From contig CAJWTS010000027.1 in the NCBI GenBank assembly GCA_913047795.1, positions 1-47,382 on the forward strand: a stretch of 47,382 nt of DNA, in the 5' to 3' direction. The notes beneath the pieces were generated by a model, which saw only the letters and a list, made by a program, of their open reading frames with translations, had not been told where the DNA came from and did no database searches. The stretch is from an uncultured Verrucomicrobiota bacterium (GTDB lineage: Bacteria; Verrucomicrobiota; Kiritimatiellia; CAJWTS01). Positions within the stretch are counted from its first letter, which is position 1. Each line of letters starts with the position of its first letter. Made by a program: the position numbers and the translations under genes. Positions 1 through 9,672 of the stretch are shown one piece after another.

Positions 1-65
1 TCACAAAGATGTCATTAATCCTTTTTATGATATTGGGTAAAATTGAAATAATTGCTGTGATATAT

Positions 66-415
66 TTAATTAGAAGATTTATTTTTTAGTACCACTTCTG
101 ACCATTTGATAAAATACGCTTCTTTGCGACTCCATAAGTAAACCTTGAGTTTACTTTCCTTAGGTAAATTTGAAGGTAAAGTCACTTCTAGCGTATCTTC
201 TTCCCAATTTGAAGAAATAGGATCTGCAGTTCCATTAAAATTTGCAGTTAATCTAAATTGAGAAGCAGATGTAATTCCACCACCAGGCAATGCTTCAAAA
301 GCTGGAGGCGAACCAGCACCAGTAGATGTAAGTACCTGACCGTCATTCCCTGTCGCAATCGCAACAGGGTCACCGCTTGCGTCGTAGCTAATGATGTTGC
401 CATCTGTGCCACCAG
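66..415 (-). CDS. Marine-phage-type structural/tail protein, C-terminal fragment
   Basis: Reading the minus strand, the frame ending at the TAA at 66-68 can be followed back to about 413. It reads LAGGTDGN-like sequence, then [19 protein letters not shown] and [19 protein letters not shown], followed by a non-repetitive C-terminal domain of about 75 residues. From memory, such [18 protein letters not shown] repeats are common in structural or tail-fibre-like proteins of marine phages; I could not search. The DNA is AT-rich, unlike everything to its right. An in-frame stop sits immediately upstream of the first phage-like codon, and there the sequence switches to an ABC transporter gene. So this is the 3' end of a foreign gene, most likely joined by assembly or amplification error. 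A start at 290 inside the fragment is possible but is not the native start. Confidence 0.6.
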
Positions 416-1171
416 CACACTATCGTGCTCGACGATTCGCGCCTTAACCAGATTCATCGAGGGTGAACCCATGAAGCCGGCAACGAACAGGTTGTTGGGA
501 TCGTCGTAGACTTCGTGGGGCGTCCCCAGTTGCTGCAACTCACCGGCGCGCATGACCGCGATGCGAGTCGCCAGCGTCATCGCCTCGACCTGATCGTGCG
601 TCACGTACACGATGGTGGTCTTCAGTCGCTGATGCAGTTGCTTGATCTCGCTACGCATGTCGACCCGCAACTTGGCGTCCAGGTTCGAGAGCGGCTCGTC
701 GAACAGGAAAAGTTGCGGGTCGCGCACCAGCGCCCGTCCCATTGCCACACGCTGACGTTGCCCGCCGGAAAGCTGACCCGGCTTGCGATCGAGCAGGTTC
801 TCGATCTGCAACAGCTTGGCGACCCGATCGACCGCCTCGCGCCGCTCCTTGCGAGGCACCTTGCGCATTTCCAGCCCGAAGCCGATGTTGCCCGCCACCG
901 TCATGCTCGGATAGAGGGCGTAGGACTGGAAGACCATCGCGATATCGCGCCGGGAAGGATGTACGTCATTGATACACCGGCCATCGAGCAGCAGCTCGCC
1001 CTCGCTGATCGAATCGAGCCCGGCGATCATGTTCAAAAGCGTCGACTTGCCACAGCCGGACGGCCCCACCAATACCAGAAAGTCGCCCTGCTCGATCGCG
1101 ATGTCGACCCCTTTCAGGACGTGAGTCTCGCCGAAGCGCTTGTGTACGTTGTTGATATGCAGAAAGCTCAT
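248..1171 (-). CDS. Sugar ABC transporter ATPase (MalK/UgpC type), 3' end replaced by foreign sequence
   Basis: Residues 1-250 are a typical carbohydrate-importer ATPase. They show Walker [10 protein letters not shown] near residue 37, the Q-loop [13 protein letters not shown], signature [16 protein letters not shown], Walker [13 protein letters not shown] and the switch His in YVTHD. It would energise uptake of a sugar or glycerol phosphate through two permeases at the inner membrane. Family members run about 360 residues with a C-terminal regulatory TOBE region. Here that region stops near nt 415-420, after [14 protein letters not shown], and the last 50 or so residues are an out-of-frame reading of the phage-like fragment. 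The start at 1171 lies 7 bp after the stop of the permease reading frame, as in one operon. The truncation is probably an assembly artefact, not a real C-terminus. Confidence 0.8.
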   Translation of the reverse strand: MSFLHINNVHKRFGETHVLKGVDIAIEQGDFLVLVGPSGCGKSTLLNMIAGLDSISEGELLLDGRCINDVHPSRRDIAMVFQSYALYPSMTVAGNIGFGLEMRKVPRKERREAVDRVAKLLQIENLLDRKPGQLSGGQRQRVAMGRALVRDPQLFLFDEPLSNLDAKLRVDMRSEIKQLHQRLKTTIVYVTHDQVEAMTLATRIAVMRAGELQQLGTPHEVYDDPNNLFVAGFMGSPSMNLVKARIVEHDSVLVAQMATSLATTQAVTLLRLRQGMTVRYLHLLVLVRLQLLKHCLVVELHLLLNLD

Positions 1172-1178
1172 GTGATCC

Positions 1179-2414
1179 TCAGCCCTTGACCGATCCCGAC
1201 ATCAGCCCGCGCAGGAAATACTTGCCCGCGAGGATGTAGACGATGAGTGTCGGCACGGCCGCCACCATCGCCGCTGCCATGTTGACGTTGTAGGCCTTCA
1301 CCCCGGTGGAGCTATTGACCAGATTGTTGAGCGCCACCGTGATCGGCGCGCTGTCGCCGGAAGCGAACGAGACGCCGAACAGGAAGTCGTTCCAGATGTT
1401 GGTGAACTGCCAGATGATGCAGACCACCGCGATCGGCCCGGAAGAGGGCAGCAGGATGCGGCGGAAGATGGTGAAGAAGCCCGCGCCGTCGATCATCGCC
1501 GCGCGCACCAACTCGCTTGGGAACTGGGCGTAATAGTTGCGGAAATAAAGCGTCGAGAAGCCGATGCCGTAGACCAGATGCACGAAGATCAGCCCCGGCA
1601 CCGAGCCCGCAAGGCCGATAATGCCGAGAATGCGCGCCATCGGGGTCAAGCCGTGCTGCTGGGCGAATTCTTCCGAACAGACCAGCACGAATGCGGCACC
1701 ATCGGTGAGTGGGGATGAAGTGCCTGCCGTCACCGAGCCATTCTCAATGAAAGCCGGGCGCAATTTTGCCAAGGTAGCGACATCACTCTGCGCTCGAATG
1801 CAACCGTCTTCGCTGACAATTCCATCCTCGGTCTCAATCGGTATGATGACCTCGCTGAATACTCCTGCCTGGCTAGCGATCACGGCACGCTGATGGCTTG
1901 CGACCGCGAATTCCTCTTGCTCGGTGCGGGATATCTCATAGGCCAAGGCAAGATTCTCAGCGGTCACACCCATATTTGTGAAGGCCTCGGGCTGCTCGGC
2001 TGCCAAGCGCGGGTTGGGGAGGGGGTTGAATCCCGACATCGGAATCCGGCTCATCGATTCGACGCCACCGGCGATGAATGCATCACCAGCACCGAGCGCG
2101 ATACGGCCGGCGGCATCATGAATCGCCTGCATCGACGAGCCGCAGAAGCGGTTAATGGTCACGCCACCGACCGAGACCGGCAGGCCAGCGAGAAATCCGA
2201 CCATCCGGCCGAGGTTGAAACCCTGCTCTCCTTCGGGGAAGGCACAGCCGACCAGAACATCCTCGACAAGTGCCGGGTCGAGGGCGACTTTATCGAGCAG
2301 TCCTTTGATTACCGTAGCGGCGATATCATCGGGACGGACGGTTGCCAAGCCACCTTTATTGGCAGGGGTGAAGGGTGAACGTGCGAAGCCACAGATTACG
2401 GGTTTTGACGGCAT
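1179..2414 (-). CDS. Chimeric ORF: thiolase N-terminal part joined to sugar ABC permease C-terminal part
   Basis: Two unrelated proteins share one 411-codon frame. Residues 1-264 are an acetyl-CoA acyltransferase (thiolase) with the nucleophile Cys91 in NRFCGSSMQ and the GGVESMS loop. The family's C-terminal GHP histidine and second catalytic cysteine are missing. Residues 265-411 are the C-terminal half of a MalG/UgpE-type permease with the cytoplasmic EAA loop ([19 protein letters not shown]) and transmembrane segments. The switch falls at about nt 1615-1625 (ARILG then [10 protein letters not shown]). The permease part belongs with the ATPase that follows 7 bp later; the thiolase part does not. 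No known enzyme has this architecture and each half lacks essential parts. I therefore consider it a join between two genomes. Confidence 0.75.
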   Translation of the reverse strand: MPSKPVICGFARSPFTPANKGGLATVRPDDIAATVIKGLLDKVALDPALVEDVLVGCAFPEGEQGFNLGRMVGFLAGLPVSVGGVTINRFCGSSMQAIHDAAGRIALGAGDAFIAGGVESMSRIPMSGFNPLPNPRLAAEQPEAFTNMGVTAENLALAYEISRTEQEEFAVASHQRAVIASQAGVFSEVIIPIETEDGIVSEDGCIRAQSDVATLAKLRPAFIENGSVTAGTSSPLTDGAAFVLVCSEEFAQQHGLTPMARILGIIGLAGSVPGLIFVHLVYGIGFSTLYFRNYYAQFPSELVRAAMIDGAGFFTIFRRILLPSSGPIAVVCIIWQFTNIWNDFLFGVSFASGDSAPITVALNNLVNSSTGVKAYNVNMAAAMVAAVPTLIVYILAGKYFLRGLMSGSVKG

Positions 2415-2617
2415 GTAGTATATCTAGGCCGGTGTAATAATTAAACCGGACAGTATTATTTGCGACACTAACTATTTTTCCCAACACTAAGTGTTACTGA
2501 AAATATTTTTCGCTCAACGATATTATGAGTGACCTGAGGAAAGTTCACTGCTACCTCACAATGATTCTTCCATTGTGTTCAAATTATTATTCAAGATACC
2601 CGCTTGAGAGGTGTTAC
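2415..2617. other. AT-rich spacer without a gene
   Basis: This stretch lies between the start of the thiolase fragment and the metH stop codon. It is visibly AT-rich compared with the genes on either side and holds no convincing ORF. A short inverted repeat (CCGGT at 2429-2433 and ACCGG at 2445-2449) sits just upstream of the thiolase start and may belong to that gene's promoter region. I see no tRNA, riboswitch or clear terminator. Confidence 0.5.
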
Positions 2618-5600
2618 TCAGATAATTTCCGACAACCAGCGCCTTACCGTTTCCTCTGTACATCCCCTGCGAACCGCGAGGTCAGAAACCTGGTCCTCGC
2701 CGATGCGCGAGACCGAGAAATATCTGGCCTCGGGATGAGTGAAGAACAGTCCTGAAACGCTTGAGGCTGGAGTCGTGGCGAAGTTCTCTGTCAAGGTGAA
2801 TCCATGCTCATCTGCTGCTAGTAGAGATAACAAAAACTCCTTCTCGCTGTGATCCGGGCATGCCGGGTAGCCGTAGGCAGGTCTGATTGAGCGATAGGAA
2901 CCTCGGTGAATCTCCTCCATCGTCAACTCCTCGGCAAAGCCCAACCTTTCCCGAATACGTGAATGCAGTAACTCCGCACTCGCCTCGGCCAATCGGTCGG
3001 CGAGGGTCTTCACCAGTAGTGACGTGTAGTCATCTCCTTCCTCTTGATGATGTGAAGCGAGTGCATCGACCCCGAATACCGCCACTGCGAAAGCCCCGAT
3101 GTGGTCCTGATAAGAATCATCATGTGGCGCGATGAAATCGGATAGACAGCGCTGCCATTCCTCAGATGAGCGCTGTTGTCGGAGGTGATGGAATCGACCT
3201 AGAACCTGCTCCCGGTCGAGGTCGAGTACCTCGATGTCATCGCCACACGACCGAGCCGGCCACCACCCGCTAAGAGCCTTTATGGACAGGCCATCCTCCG
3301 CAATTATGGACTTCAGCATCTCAAGGGCATCCGAATGTAATTCGCGTGCCTGCTCGCCTCGGTCTCGATGCTTGAGTATGGCCGGAAACTTCCCCGGCAT
3401 GCCCCAAGCGGAGAAGAAGAAGGTCCAGTCGATGTAGCGCGAGAGCTTGGCGAGTGAGAGGTCCTCGAGGACTTGGGCGCCGATGAAGTCTGGCTTGGGG
3501 AGGAGTTGTGAGCCCCACTCCGGGGTGAAGGCGGCTCTTCGCGCTTCAGCGATGGGGCGCAGCTTCTTGGCGTTACGGTTCGCGTGTTTCACGCGCAGCT
3601 CCTCTTGGCCGGCGCGGTTCTCTTTGTCGAAGAGGAGCTTGCGCTCAGAGTTCAGCAGGTCGGAGACGACGTTCACAGCGAGGGAGGCATCCTTCACGTG
3701 GGCGACAGGCTGCCCAAAGTTGGGGGCGATCTTGACCGCGGTGTGACGGGCCGAGGTGGTCGCCCCGCCGATCAGCAGGGGAAGCACATAGCCCAGGCGC
3801 TCCATCTCGCTCGCGACGTGGACCATCTCGTCCAGCGAGGGCGTGATCAACCCGCTCAGGCCGATCATGTCGGCGTTGTTCTCACGGGCCGTTTCCAGGA
3901 TCTTTTCGCAGGGCGCCATGACGCCAAGGTCGATGATCTCGTAGTTGTTGCAGGCGAGTACCACGCCTACAATGTTCTTGCCGATGTCGTGCACGTCGCC
4001 CTTGACCGTTGCCATGACGATTTTGCCGACCGCGCGCGAGACCCCGCCCTGTTCCGCGTCAATGAATGGCGTCAGATGCGCGACGGCTTTTTTCATGACA
4101 CGTGCGCTCTTAACAACTTGTGGCAAAAACATTTTTCCGGAACCGAAAAGATCGCCGACCACGTCCATGCCGTCCATCAGCGGGCCCTCGATGACATGCA
4201 GCGGACGATCGGCCTCGAGCCGCGCTTGCTCGACGTCCTCCACGATGTACGCATCGAGGCCCTTTACCAGCGCGTGCGAAATTCGCTCCGCCAGGGGCCA
4301 CGCGCGCCAGTCGAGATCCACCTGCGCTGTCTTGCCTTCAGAGTGAACCGTCTCGGCGAAGGTCAGTAAACGCTCGGTCGCATCGTCGCGTCGATTCAAG
4401 ACGACGTCTTCACATCGTTCGCGCAGGTCGTCCGGAATCTCGTCGTAGACCGTCAGCTGACCGGCATTGACGATACCCATGTCCATCCCGGCCTGTACCG
4501 CGCGGTAGAGAAAGACCGAATGCATCGCCTCGCGCACGGCGTTGTTGCCGCGAAACGAGAAGGAGAGATTGCTGACGCCGCCGCTGAAGTGGCACTCCGG
4601 AAAACGTTGCTTGAGCTCACGCACGGCCTCGATGTAGTCGACGGCGTAGGAGTTATGCTCATCGATGCCGGTCGCCACGGCGAAGATATTGGGGTCGAAA
4701 ATGATGTCGTGCGCCGGAATGCCGACGGTTTCGGTCAGGATGCCGTGCGCCCGCGCACAGATGTCGACCTTGCGTTCGCGCGTATCGGCCTGCCCGGCCT
4801 CATCGAAGGCCATTACAACCACTGCGGCCCCGCAGCGCCGCACGACAAGCGCCTGCTTGAGAAAGGCGTCTTCGCCTTCTTTCAGGCTGATCGAATTGAC
4901 GACGCCCTTGCCTTGCACGCATTTGAGCCCGGCCTCGATGACCGACCACTTGGATGAATCGATCATGATCGGTACGCGACAGATATCCGGTTCGGCGGCA
5001 ATCAGGTTGAGGAAACGGACCATGGCCGCCTCGGAATCAATCAGCCCCTCGTCCATGTTCACGTCGATGATCCCGGCGCCGCTCTCCACCTGCTGGCGCG
5101 CGACGCTGAGGGCCGTATCGTAATCATCTTCCTTGATCAATTTGGCGAACCGGAGCGATCCCGTGACGTTTGTTCGCTCGCCGATCATGATGAAGTTGGC
5201 CTCGGGCCGAATGACCAACTCTTCCAATCCGCTCAGTATGGTGTACGGCGCCGCCTCCGGTATGGTGCGCGGTTGCTCCTGCGCGACAACCTTCGCGATG
5301 CGCCGCACGTGATCGGGCGTTGTTCCGCAGCAGCCACCGACCATATTGAGAAAACCGCTCGCGGCGAAATCCGCGATCAACTCGCCCATCTGGTCCGGCG
5401 TCTGGTCGTACTCCGCCAGTTCATTGGGTAGCCCGGCGTTGGGGTGGCAACTGATATAGCACGTCGCCTTCGTGGCGAGTTCTTCCAGGTACGGCCGCAT
5501 CTCGGCGGCGCCCAGCGCGCAGTTAATGCCCACGCTGAGCATGGGGGCGTGGCTGATCGACGACCAGAAAGCCCCGATCGTTTGTCCTGACAGCGTGCGC

Positions 5601-6250
5601 CCGCTCGCGTCCGTGATGGTGACCGAGATCATGATCGGCACCTCGCGCGCCGCGGTCGCGGCGTGTTGCGCAATGGCGTACAACGCCGCCTTGCCGTTCA
5701 GCGTGTCGAAGATCGTTTCTACAATCAGCAGATCCACTCCGCCTTCGACAAGGGCGCGCACCTGTTCGCCGTACGAGGTTACCAAATCATCGAACGAAAC
5801 CGACCGGTAGCCCGGGTCGTTGACATCCGGTGAGAGCGAGGCGGTCTGGTTTGTGGGACCGATTGCTCCCGCGACGAAGCGCGGCCGGGCGGGAGTCGCG
5901 AACGCATCGGCGGCGCGGCGCGCCACACGCGCGGCGGCGATGTTAATATCATATACGCGGGTTTCCAGGCCATAGTCGGCTTGTGCGATTGAGGTCGCCG
6001 TGAAGCTGTTGGTCTCAATGATGTCCGCGCCGGCTTCAAGGAATTTTGTGTGAATCTCCTCGATGACCTCCGGCCGCGTAATGGACAACAGGTCGCTGTT
6101 GCCCTTCAGGTCCCGGTCATGCTCGGCAAAAGCGTCGCCCCGGTAGTCATCTTCGCTCAGGCCGTAACCCTGGATCATCGTGCCCATGGCGCCGTCGATG
6201 ACGAGGATGCGCTCCCGCAGCAGGTCCTGGATGGAGGGTTGGTCTGTCAT
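2618..6250 (-). CDS. metH: Cobalamin-dependent methionine synthase
   Basis: Transfers a methyl group from methyltetrahydrofolate to homocysteine via B12 in the cytosol. From ATG 6250 it has 1210 residues, close to the E. coli enzyme. All modules are present in order: homocysteine/zinc domain with [11 protein letters not shown] near residue 300; pterin domain starting around [11 protein letters not shown]12-binding domain with the DVHDIG ligand motif; and SAM activation domain with [16 protein letters not shown] at 6301 would add 17 unconserved residues, so I prefer the ATG, although no strong ribosome site is visible. Base usage of the 3' part (2618 to about 3400, possibly to about 3900) differs from the 5' part, so the gene may be a mosaic of two or three organisms' metH joined in conserved stretches. 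No cobalamin riboswitch is recognisable upstream. Confidence 0.93.
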   Translation of the reverse strand: MTDQPSIQDLLRERILVIDGAMGTMIQGYGLSEDDYRGDAFAEHDRDLKGNSDLLSITRPEVIEEIHTKFLEAGADIIETNSFTATSIAQADYGLETRVYDINIAAARVARRAADAFATPARPRFVAGAIGPTNQTASLSPDVNDPGYRSVSFDDLVTSYGEQVRALVEGGVDLLIVETIFDTLNGKAALYAIAQHAATAAREVPIMISVTITDASGRTLSGQTIGAFWSSISHAPMLSVGINCALGAAEMRPYLEELATKATCYISCHPNAGLPNELAEYDQTPDQMGELIADFAASGFLNMVGGCCGTTPDHVRRIAKVVAQEQPRTIPEAAPYTILSGLEELVIRPEANFIMIGERTNVTGSLRFAKLIKEDDYDTALSVARQQVESGAGIIDVNMDEGLIDSEAAMVRFLNLIAAEPDICRVPIMIDSSKWSVIEAGLKCVQGKGVVNSISLKEGEDAFLKQALVVRRCGAAVVVMAFDEAGQADTRERKVDICARAHGILTETVGIPAHDIIFDPNIFAVATGIDEHNSYAVDYIEAVRELKQRFPECHFSGGVSNLSFSFRGNNAVREAMHSVFLYRAVQAGMDMGIVNAGQLTVYDEIPDDLRERCEDVVLNRRDDATERLLTFAETVHSEGKTAQVDLDWRAWPLAERISHALVKGLDAYIVEDVEQARLEADRPLHVIEGPLMDGMDVVGDLFGSGKMFLPQVVKSARVMKKAVAHLTPFIDAEQGGVSRAVGKIVMATVKGDVHDIGKNIVGVVLACNNYEIIDLGVMAPCEKILETARENNADMIGLSGLITPSLDEMVHVASEMERLGYVLPLLIGGATTSARHTAVKIAPNFGQPVAHVKDASLAVNVVSDLLNSERKLLFDKENRAGQEELRVKHANRNAKKLRPIAEARRAAFTPEWGSQLLPKPDFIGAQVLEDLSLAKLSRYIDWTFFFSAWGMPGKFPAILKHRDRGEQARELHSDALEMLKSIIAEDGLSIKALSGWWPARSCGDDIEVLDLDREQVLGRFHHLRQQRSSEEWQRCLSDFIAPHDDSYQDHIGAFAVAVFGVDALASHHQEEGDDYTSLLVKTLADRLAEASAELLHSRIRERLGFAEELTMEEIHRGSYRSIRPAYGYPACPDHSEKEFLLSLLAADEHGFTLTENFATTPASSVSGLFFTHPEARYFSVSRIGEDQVSDLAVRRGCTEETVRRWLSEII

Positions 6251-6362
6251 CGCTTGAGGTGATTGTGATGCGAAAAGCCGGTGCACAGGGGACCGCGACA
6301 CGTTGCGCGACCGGTGCGGCGACGGAACGCGGTCGGGCAGGGCCCGGTCGGCGGGTGTTCTG

Positions 6363-6593
6363 TCAGGCGCCCAGCGCTTTCCGGACGTCCGTCATGCACG
6401 CCTCGGTGATTGTCTTGTCCGGGTCGTTATCCATCATTTCGTTGTAACGATCGGCGCTAGCGTCCAGGTCGGCGTCATCCACGAAAAGCATGCGCTGGAT
6501 GAACTTGTGGTTACCGATCGTGAACCTGGGCCCGTGGTTGCCGTAGATGTCCCACAGTGCCTCAAGTGCCTTTTTCTGGTCTTCGCTAATCAT
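6363..6593 (-). CDS. Small acidic protein of unknown function, 76 aa
   Basis: I do not recognise this protein. It starts at the ATG at 6593 (a GTG at 6614 is possible) with GAGG a few bases upstream, and a promoter-like TAGACG-N17-TACATT lies just before it. It is hydrophilic with no signal peptide, membrane segment or cysteine pair, and has an acidic middle ([20 protein letters not shown]). The sequence looks mostly helical. It lies between ubiE and metH in the same direction, 112 bp before metH, so the two may be cotranscribed. Its codon use resembles the neighbours, which favours a real gene. Confidence 0.55.
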   Translation of the reverse strand: MISEDQKKALEALWDIYGNHGPRFTIGNHKFIQRMLFVDDADLDASADRYNEMMDNDPDKTITEACMTDVRKALGA

Positions 6594-6620
6594 CGGTTGC
6601 CTCGTTGAAATCAAGGGGGG

Positions 6621-6649
6621 AATGTAGCCGGATTGAGCGTCGTCGTCTA
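6621..6649 (-). promoter_or_regulatory. Sigma70-like promoter of the 76-aa gene (and possibly metH)
   Basis: On the minus strand, TAGACG (6644-6649) and TACATT (6621-6626) are separated by 17 bp and lie about 27 bp upstream of the ATG at 6593. Spacing and match resemble other candidate promoters in this window. Confidence 0.35.
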
Positions 6650-6711
6650 GTCTGCATCTCTCCCGCTATTCCTACTGCGATTTTCGGGCCGGCATTCGCT
6701 TATGGCTATGA

Positions 6712-7437
6712 TCAGCGCGGTTTTTCGCCGCGATAAATCGATGCCACGCCGAACGTGACGGGGTCGGCGATTGGGTTATCGAATCCGGCGCGTCGCATCA
6801 GGCTCAAGAATGCGTCGCCATGCGGGAACAGTTCGATCGTGCGATTCAAGTAGCGATAGGCCTCGCTGTCTCCCGAGATGAGTCCGCCCACACGCGGGAG
6901 AAGGTGTCGCAGGTAGACGAGGTATCCGAATCGCACGATCGGGTTTGACGGGATGGAGAATTCGAGAATCAGCGCGCGCCCCCCGGGTTTCAAGACGCGC
7001 AACATCTCGCGCAGGGCTTCTTCCGTTTTGCCGACGTTGCGGATGCCAAAAGCGATCGAAACCGCGTCGTAGACGGCGGCCGGCTCGGGAATCTCGGTGG
7101 CATCGCCCTCGCGCAGCGCCAGCGCCCCGGTCATGCCAAGCGCCTCAATTTTGCGTTCGCCGTGCAGCAGCATGTTCGAAGACATATCCATGCCGACGCC
7201 CTGTTTAACGCGCCCGGTTTCGTGCAGGGCGATCAAGAGGTCGGCGGTGCCGGTCGCCAGGTCAAGAACGACCTGGTCCGGTGCATCGGCCAGGTGTGAA
7301 GCCGTGCGCTTGCGCCACGCGATATCGCGCCGGAACGACAACACGTGGTTGAGCATGTCGTAGCGATGGGCGATGCGGTCAAACATGCCCCAGACTCGCC
7401 GAGGCGTTGCGCTTGTTCGCTGGGGCGTATCAGGCAT
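6712..7437 (-). CDS. ubiE: Ubiquinone/menaquinone biosynthesis C-methyltransferase
   Basis: SAM-dependent methyltransferase for the last ring methylation of menaquinone (MenG) or ubiquinone (UbiE). It has 241 residues, normal for the family. The SAM-binding motif I is VLDLATGTADLL near residue 59. The diagnostic UbiE motifs IAFGIRNV and the YLRHLLPRVGGLISG...AYRYL block are intact. The start ATG at 7437 has a strong AGGAG about 10 nt upstream, lying within the end of mtaB, so the two genes are probably cotranscribed and translationally linked. Which quinone is made cannot be told from this gene alone. Confidence 0.93.
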   Translation of the reverse strand: MPDTPQRTSATPRRVWGMFDRIAHRYDMLNHVLSFRRDIAWRKRTASHLADAPDQVVLDLATGTADLLIALHETGRVKQGVGMDMSSNMLLHGERKIEALGMTGALALREGDATEIPEPAAVYDAVSIAFGIRNVGKTEEALREMLRVLKPGGRALILEFSIPSNPIVRFGYLVYLRHLLPRVGGLISGDSEAYRYLNRTIELFPHGDAFLSLMRRAGFDNPIADPVTFGVASIYRGEKPR

Positions 7438-7452
7438 GCGAGAAAACTCCTG

Positions 7453-8748
7453 TCAGGACTGGCACGGGTCAACAAGTTCCGCCGCGACAAAGTCGGCACA
7501 ATATTGGGTGAGCCGCACGCGGTGAATCTGGTTCTCCAGATTCTTGTCGGACGCGACCGCGACCCGGATGTAGTTCGCCGTATAGCCCGGCCAGGGCCCG
7601 TTCTTGCGCGACTCGAAGAGAACCATCATCGTCTGGCCCAGGAAGCGTCGCGCGTAGTCGGCGCGTTTTTTTGCGCTGAGGCGGCGAATAGCCGCGTTGC
7701 GCCTGCGGCGGATCCACTCCGGTACCTGTTCGGGTCGCGAAGCCGCCGGCGTGCCCTCGCGTGGAGAATAAGTAAAGGTATGGGCGTACGCAAACGGGTG
7801 GTCCCGAAACGCCGCGTAGGTGGCATCGAAGTCCTCTTCGCGTTCCCCGGGCGATCCGACCAGGATATCGGTCCCGATACAAAGTCCGGGCACGTGGTCC
7901 GCGGCAGCGTCGATAAAGTCGAGCAATTCACCGCGTGTGTAGCGCCGCTTCATGATCGAAAGAACATGATCCGATCCGGACTGCATGGGGACGTGCAGGT
8001 AGGGTGTCAACGCATGATCCGTCTCGCGCATGCGGTCCAGTACCCCATCCGGGATCGTGGTCGGTTCGATGCTGCTGATGCGTACGCGCTGCAGGTTCTC
8101 GATCGCGTCCAACGCGTCCACAATTGCCACGATGTCGCGACCCGCGTCATCGTAGGTACCGACGTTGACGCCGGTCAGGATCAACTCGCGCGCACCACGC
8201 TGAACGAGCATGCGCGCCTCCTCCAGCAGATTGTCAAACGAACGGCTTCGTGCCCGGCCGCGCGCAAAAGGAATGACGCAGAACGAACACATGAAGTCGC
8301 ACCCATCCTGGATTTTTAGGTTGGCGCGCCGCGAGCAGGCTTCATCGCCGTCCGCTTCAATCGTGAAATCTTTGCGCAGGAATTGGTCGCGAATGACCAG
8401 CGGCGCGGTATTCTTGCCCAGCTTCACGTAGTCCAGCAGCGCTAACTTGGACTGGTTGCCGATGATCAGGTCCACGCCGGGGATTTCGGCAATCGCCTGA
8501 TAGCCCATCTGTGAGTAGCAGCCTACGACCGCGGTAAACGCTTCCGGGTTGCGTCGGATGAAGCCGCGAATGGCCTGGCGGCATTTCTGGTCCGCCTGGC
8601 CCGTGACGGTGCAGGTATTGATCACGCCCAGGTCGGCCGTGTCTCCAAAGGGTACGAGCTGGTAGCCGTCACCACGCAGGCGGTCGTGGATAATCGCCGA
8701 CTCCGACTGGTTCAGTCGACAGCCCAGTGTATGTACGGATGCGCGCAT
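7453..8748 (-). CDS. mtaB: tRNA (t6A37) methylthiotransferase MtaB
   Basis: Radical SAM enzyme that adds a methylthio group to t6A at tRNA position 37. It has 431 residues from the ATG at 8748, which places the conserved TLGCRLNQSES directly at the N-terminus; the longer ORF to 8835 adds an Arg/Pro-rich, unconserved stretch. The N-terminal methylthiotransferase domain carries three cluster cysteines (GCRLNQ, NTCTVT, GCYSQ). The radical SAM domain has the CDFMCSFC motif. A C-terminal TRAM-like RNA-binding region follows. The lack of the longer RimO/MiaB features and the NTCTVT form favour MtaB. It precedes ubiE by 15 bp. Confidence 0.9.
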   Translation of the reverse strand: MRASVHTLGCRLNQSESAIIHDRLRGDGYQLVPFGDTADLGVINTCTVTGQADQKCRQAIRGFIRRNPEAFTAVVGCYSQMGYQAIAEIPGVDLIIGNQSKLALLDYVKLGKNTAPLVIRDQFLRKDFTIEADGDEACSRRANLKIQDGCDFMCSFCVIPFARGRARSRSFDNLLEEARMLVQRGARELILTGVNVGTYDDAGRDIVAIVDALDAIENLQRVRISSIEPTTIPDGVLDRMRETDHALTPYLHVPMQSGSDHVLSIMKRRYTRGELLDFIDAAADHVPGLCIGTDILVGSPGEREEDFDATYAAFRDHPFAYAHTFTYSPREGTPAASRPEQVPEWIRRRRNAAIRRLSAKKRADYARRFLGQTMMVLFESRKNGPWPGYTANYIRVAVASDKNLENQIHRVRLTQYCADFVAAELVDPCQS

Positions 8749-8854
8749 GGTTTCGATTCTTCTGTTCCGGCCTGTTTGCCCGCGGGCGCAAGGGTCGGGC
8801 CGGTCGGTACGACTTGCCGGGCGTGGTCCCCTCACGGGCCCTGCCGGAACCGTC

Positions 8855-9655
8855 TCAATTCAACCGCCGATGGTCAAGCGCGGGTAGCTGCCGGCGGACC
8901 TTCTCGAGCTCGGCGGGGTTGAGAACGCCGGTAATGATGCCCTCGGAGTAGGCCGCACGGGCCATGACGTCGCTCCAGGGCCCGACGATCATGGAGTGCC
9001 CATGACTTTTGACGCCGAGGTGCGGGTGTTTGCCGCATTGATTTGGGGCCACGACATAACATTGGTTCTCGACGGCCCGCGCGCGCAGGAGCAATTCCCA
9101 GTGTGCGCGTCCCGTCTTATCCGTAAAGTTTGCCGGCACGAACAGGACATGGGCCGCGTATTCGGCGTAGCAGCGATACAATTCGGGGAAGCGCAGGTCG
9201 TAACAGATCGAGAGCCCGCAGCGCCAGCCCTCGATGTTGACCATCACCGGTTCCGACCCCGCGCTGAAACTGCGGCTTTCCTGGATCGCGTGGTCCTTGT
9301 CGAGTTGCACGTCGAAGAGGTGTATCTTGCGGTAGACTGCCGCCGTCTTGCCCTTGCGGTCGAGCACGACACAGGTGTTGTAGCGTTTGGCGCCCGCGCG
9401 CTCGATGATGCTGCCCGCAACAATCCAGCAGGAACGCTTGCGAGCCAATTCGGCGAGCTGTTTGATCGTGGGGCCGGTGACTTCTTCGGCAGCTTCACGC
9501 TGAACCTTGTCGCTGGCGCGAAGGGTGAACATCTCGGGAAGAACGATGACGTCGCTCTCCGGACAGTCGCGGATCATGCGCTTGGCCTTGGCCAGGTTGG
9601 TGGTCCAGCCCCTGCCGGCTGACAGCTGGATGAGACTGCAGGTCAAGGGTTGCAT
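8855..9655 (-). CDS. Nitrilase-superfamily amidohydrolase (NIT/deaminated glutathione amidase-like)
   Basis: Carbon-nitrogen hydrolase of 266 residues with the complete Glu41-Lys110-Cys151 triad (VLPEMF, YRKIHLFD, SICYDLRFPELYR). The RKIHLFD and CYDLRFPE forms match the Nit1/NitB group, which repairs deaminated glutathione or acts as an omega-amidase; exact substrate is unknown. I chose ATG 9655 because family members begin within a few residues of this point. A GTG at 9673 overlapping the upstream gene's stop is the alternative. It follows the LOG-family gene with almost no gap and precedes mtaB by about 106 bp. Confidence 0.85.
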   Translation of the reverse strand: MQPLTCSLIQLSAGRGWTTNLAKAKRMIRDCPESDVIVLPEMFTLRASDKVQREAAEEVTGPTIKQLAELARKRSCWIVAGSIIERAGAKRYNTCVVLDRKGKTAAVYRKIHLFDVQLDKDHAIQESRSFSAGSEPVMVNIEGWRCGLSICYDLRFPELYRCYAEYAAHVLFVPANFTDKTGRAHWELLLRARAVENQCYVVAPNQCGKHPHLGVKSHGHSMIVGPWSDVMARAAYSEGIITGVLNPAELEKVRRQLPALDHRRLN

Positions 9656-9672
9656 GCCGTGATGAGCGCACA

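Noticed and set aside
1179..2414. Novel thiolase-transporter fusion enzyme
   Set aside because: Each half is truncated and lacks essential parts, and the neighbourhood shows another join; artefact is more likely.
6251..6362. Possible riboswitch (cobalamin, SAM or SAH) upstream of metH
   Set aside because: No B12-box-like or SAH/SAM riboswitch core could be recognised in the 112 nt; the sequence is GC-rich but without the expected conserved blocks.
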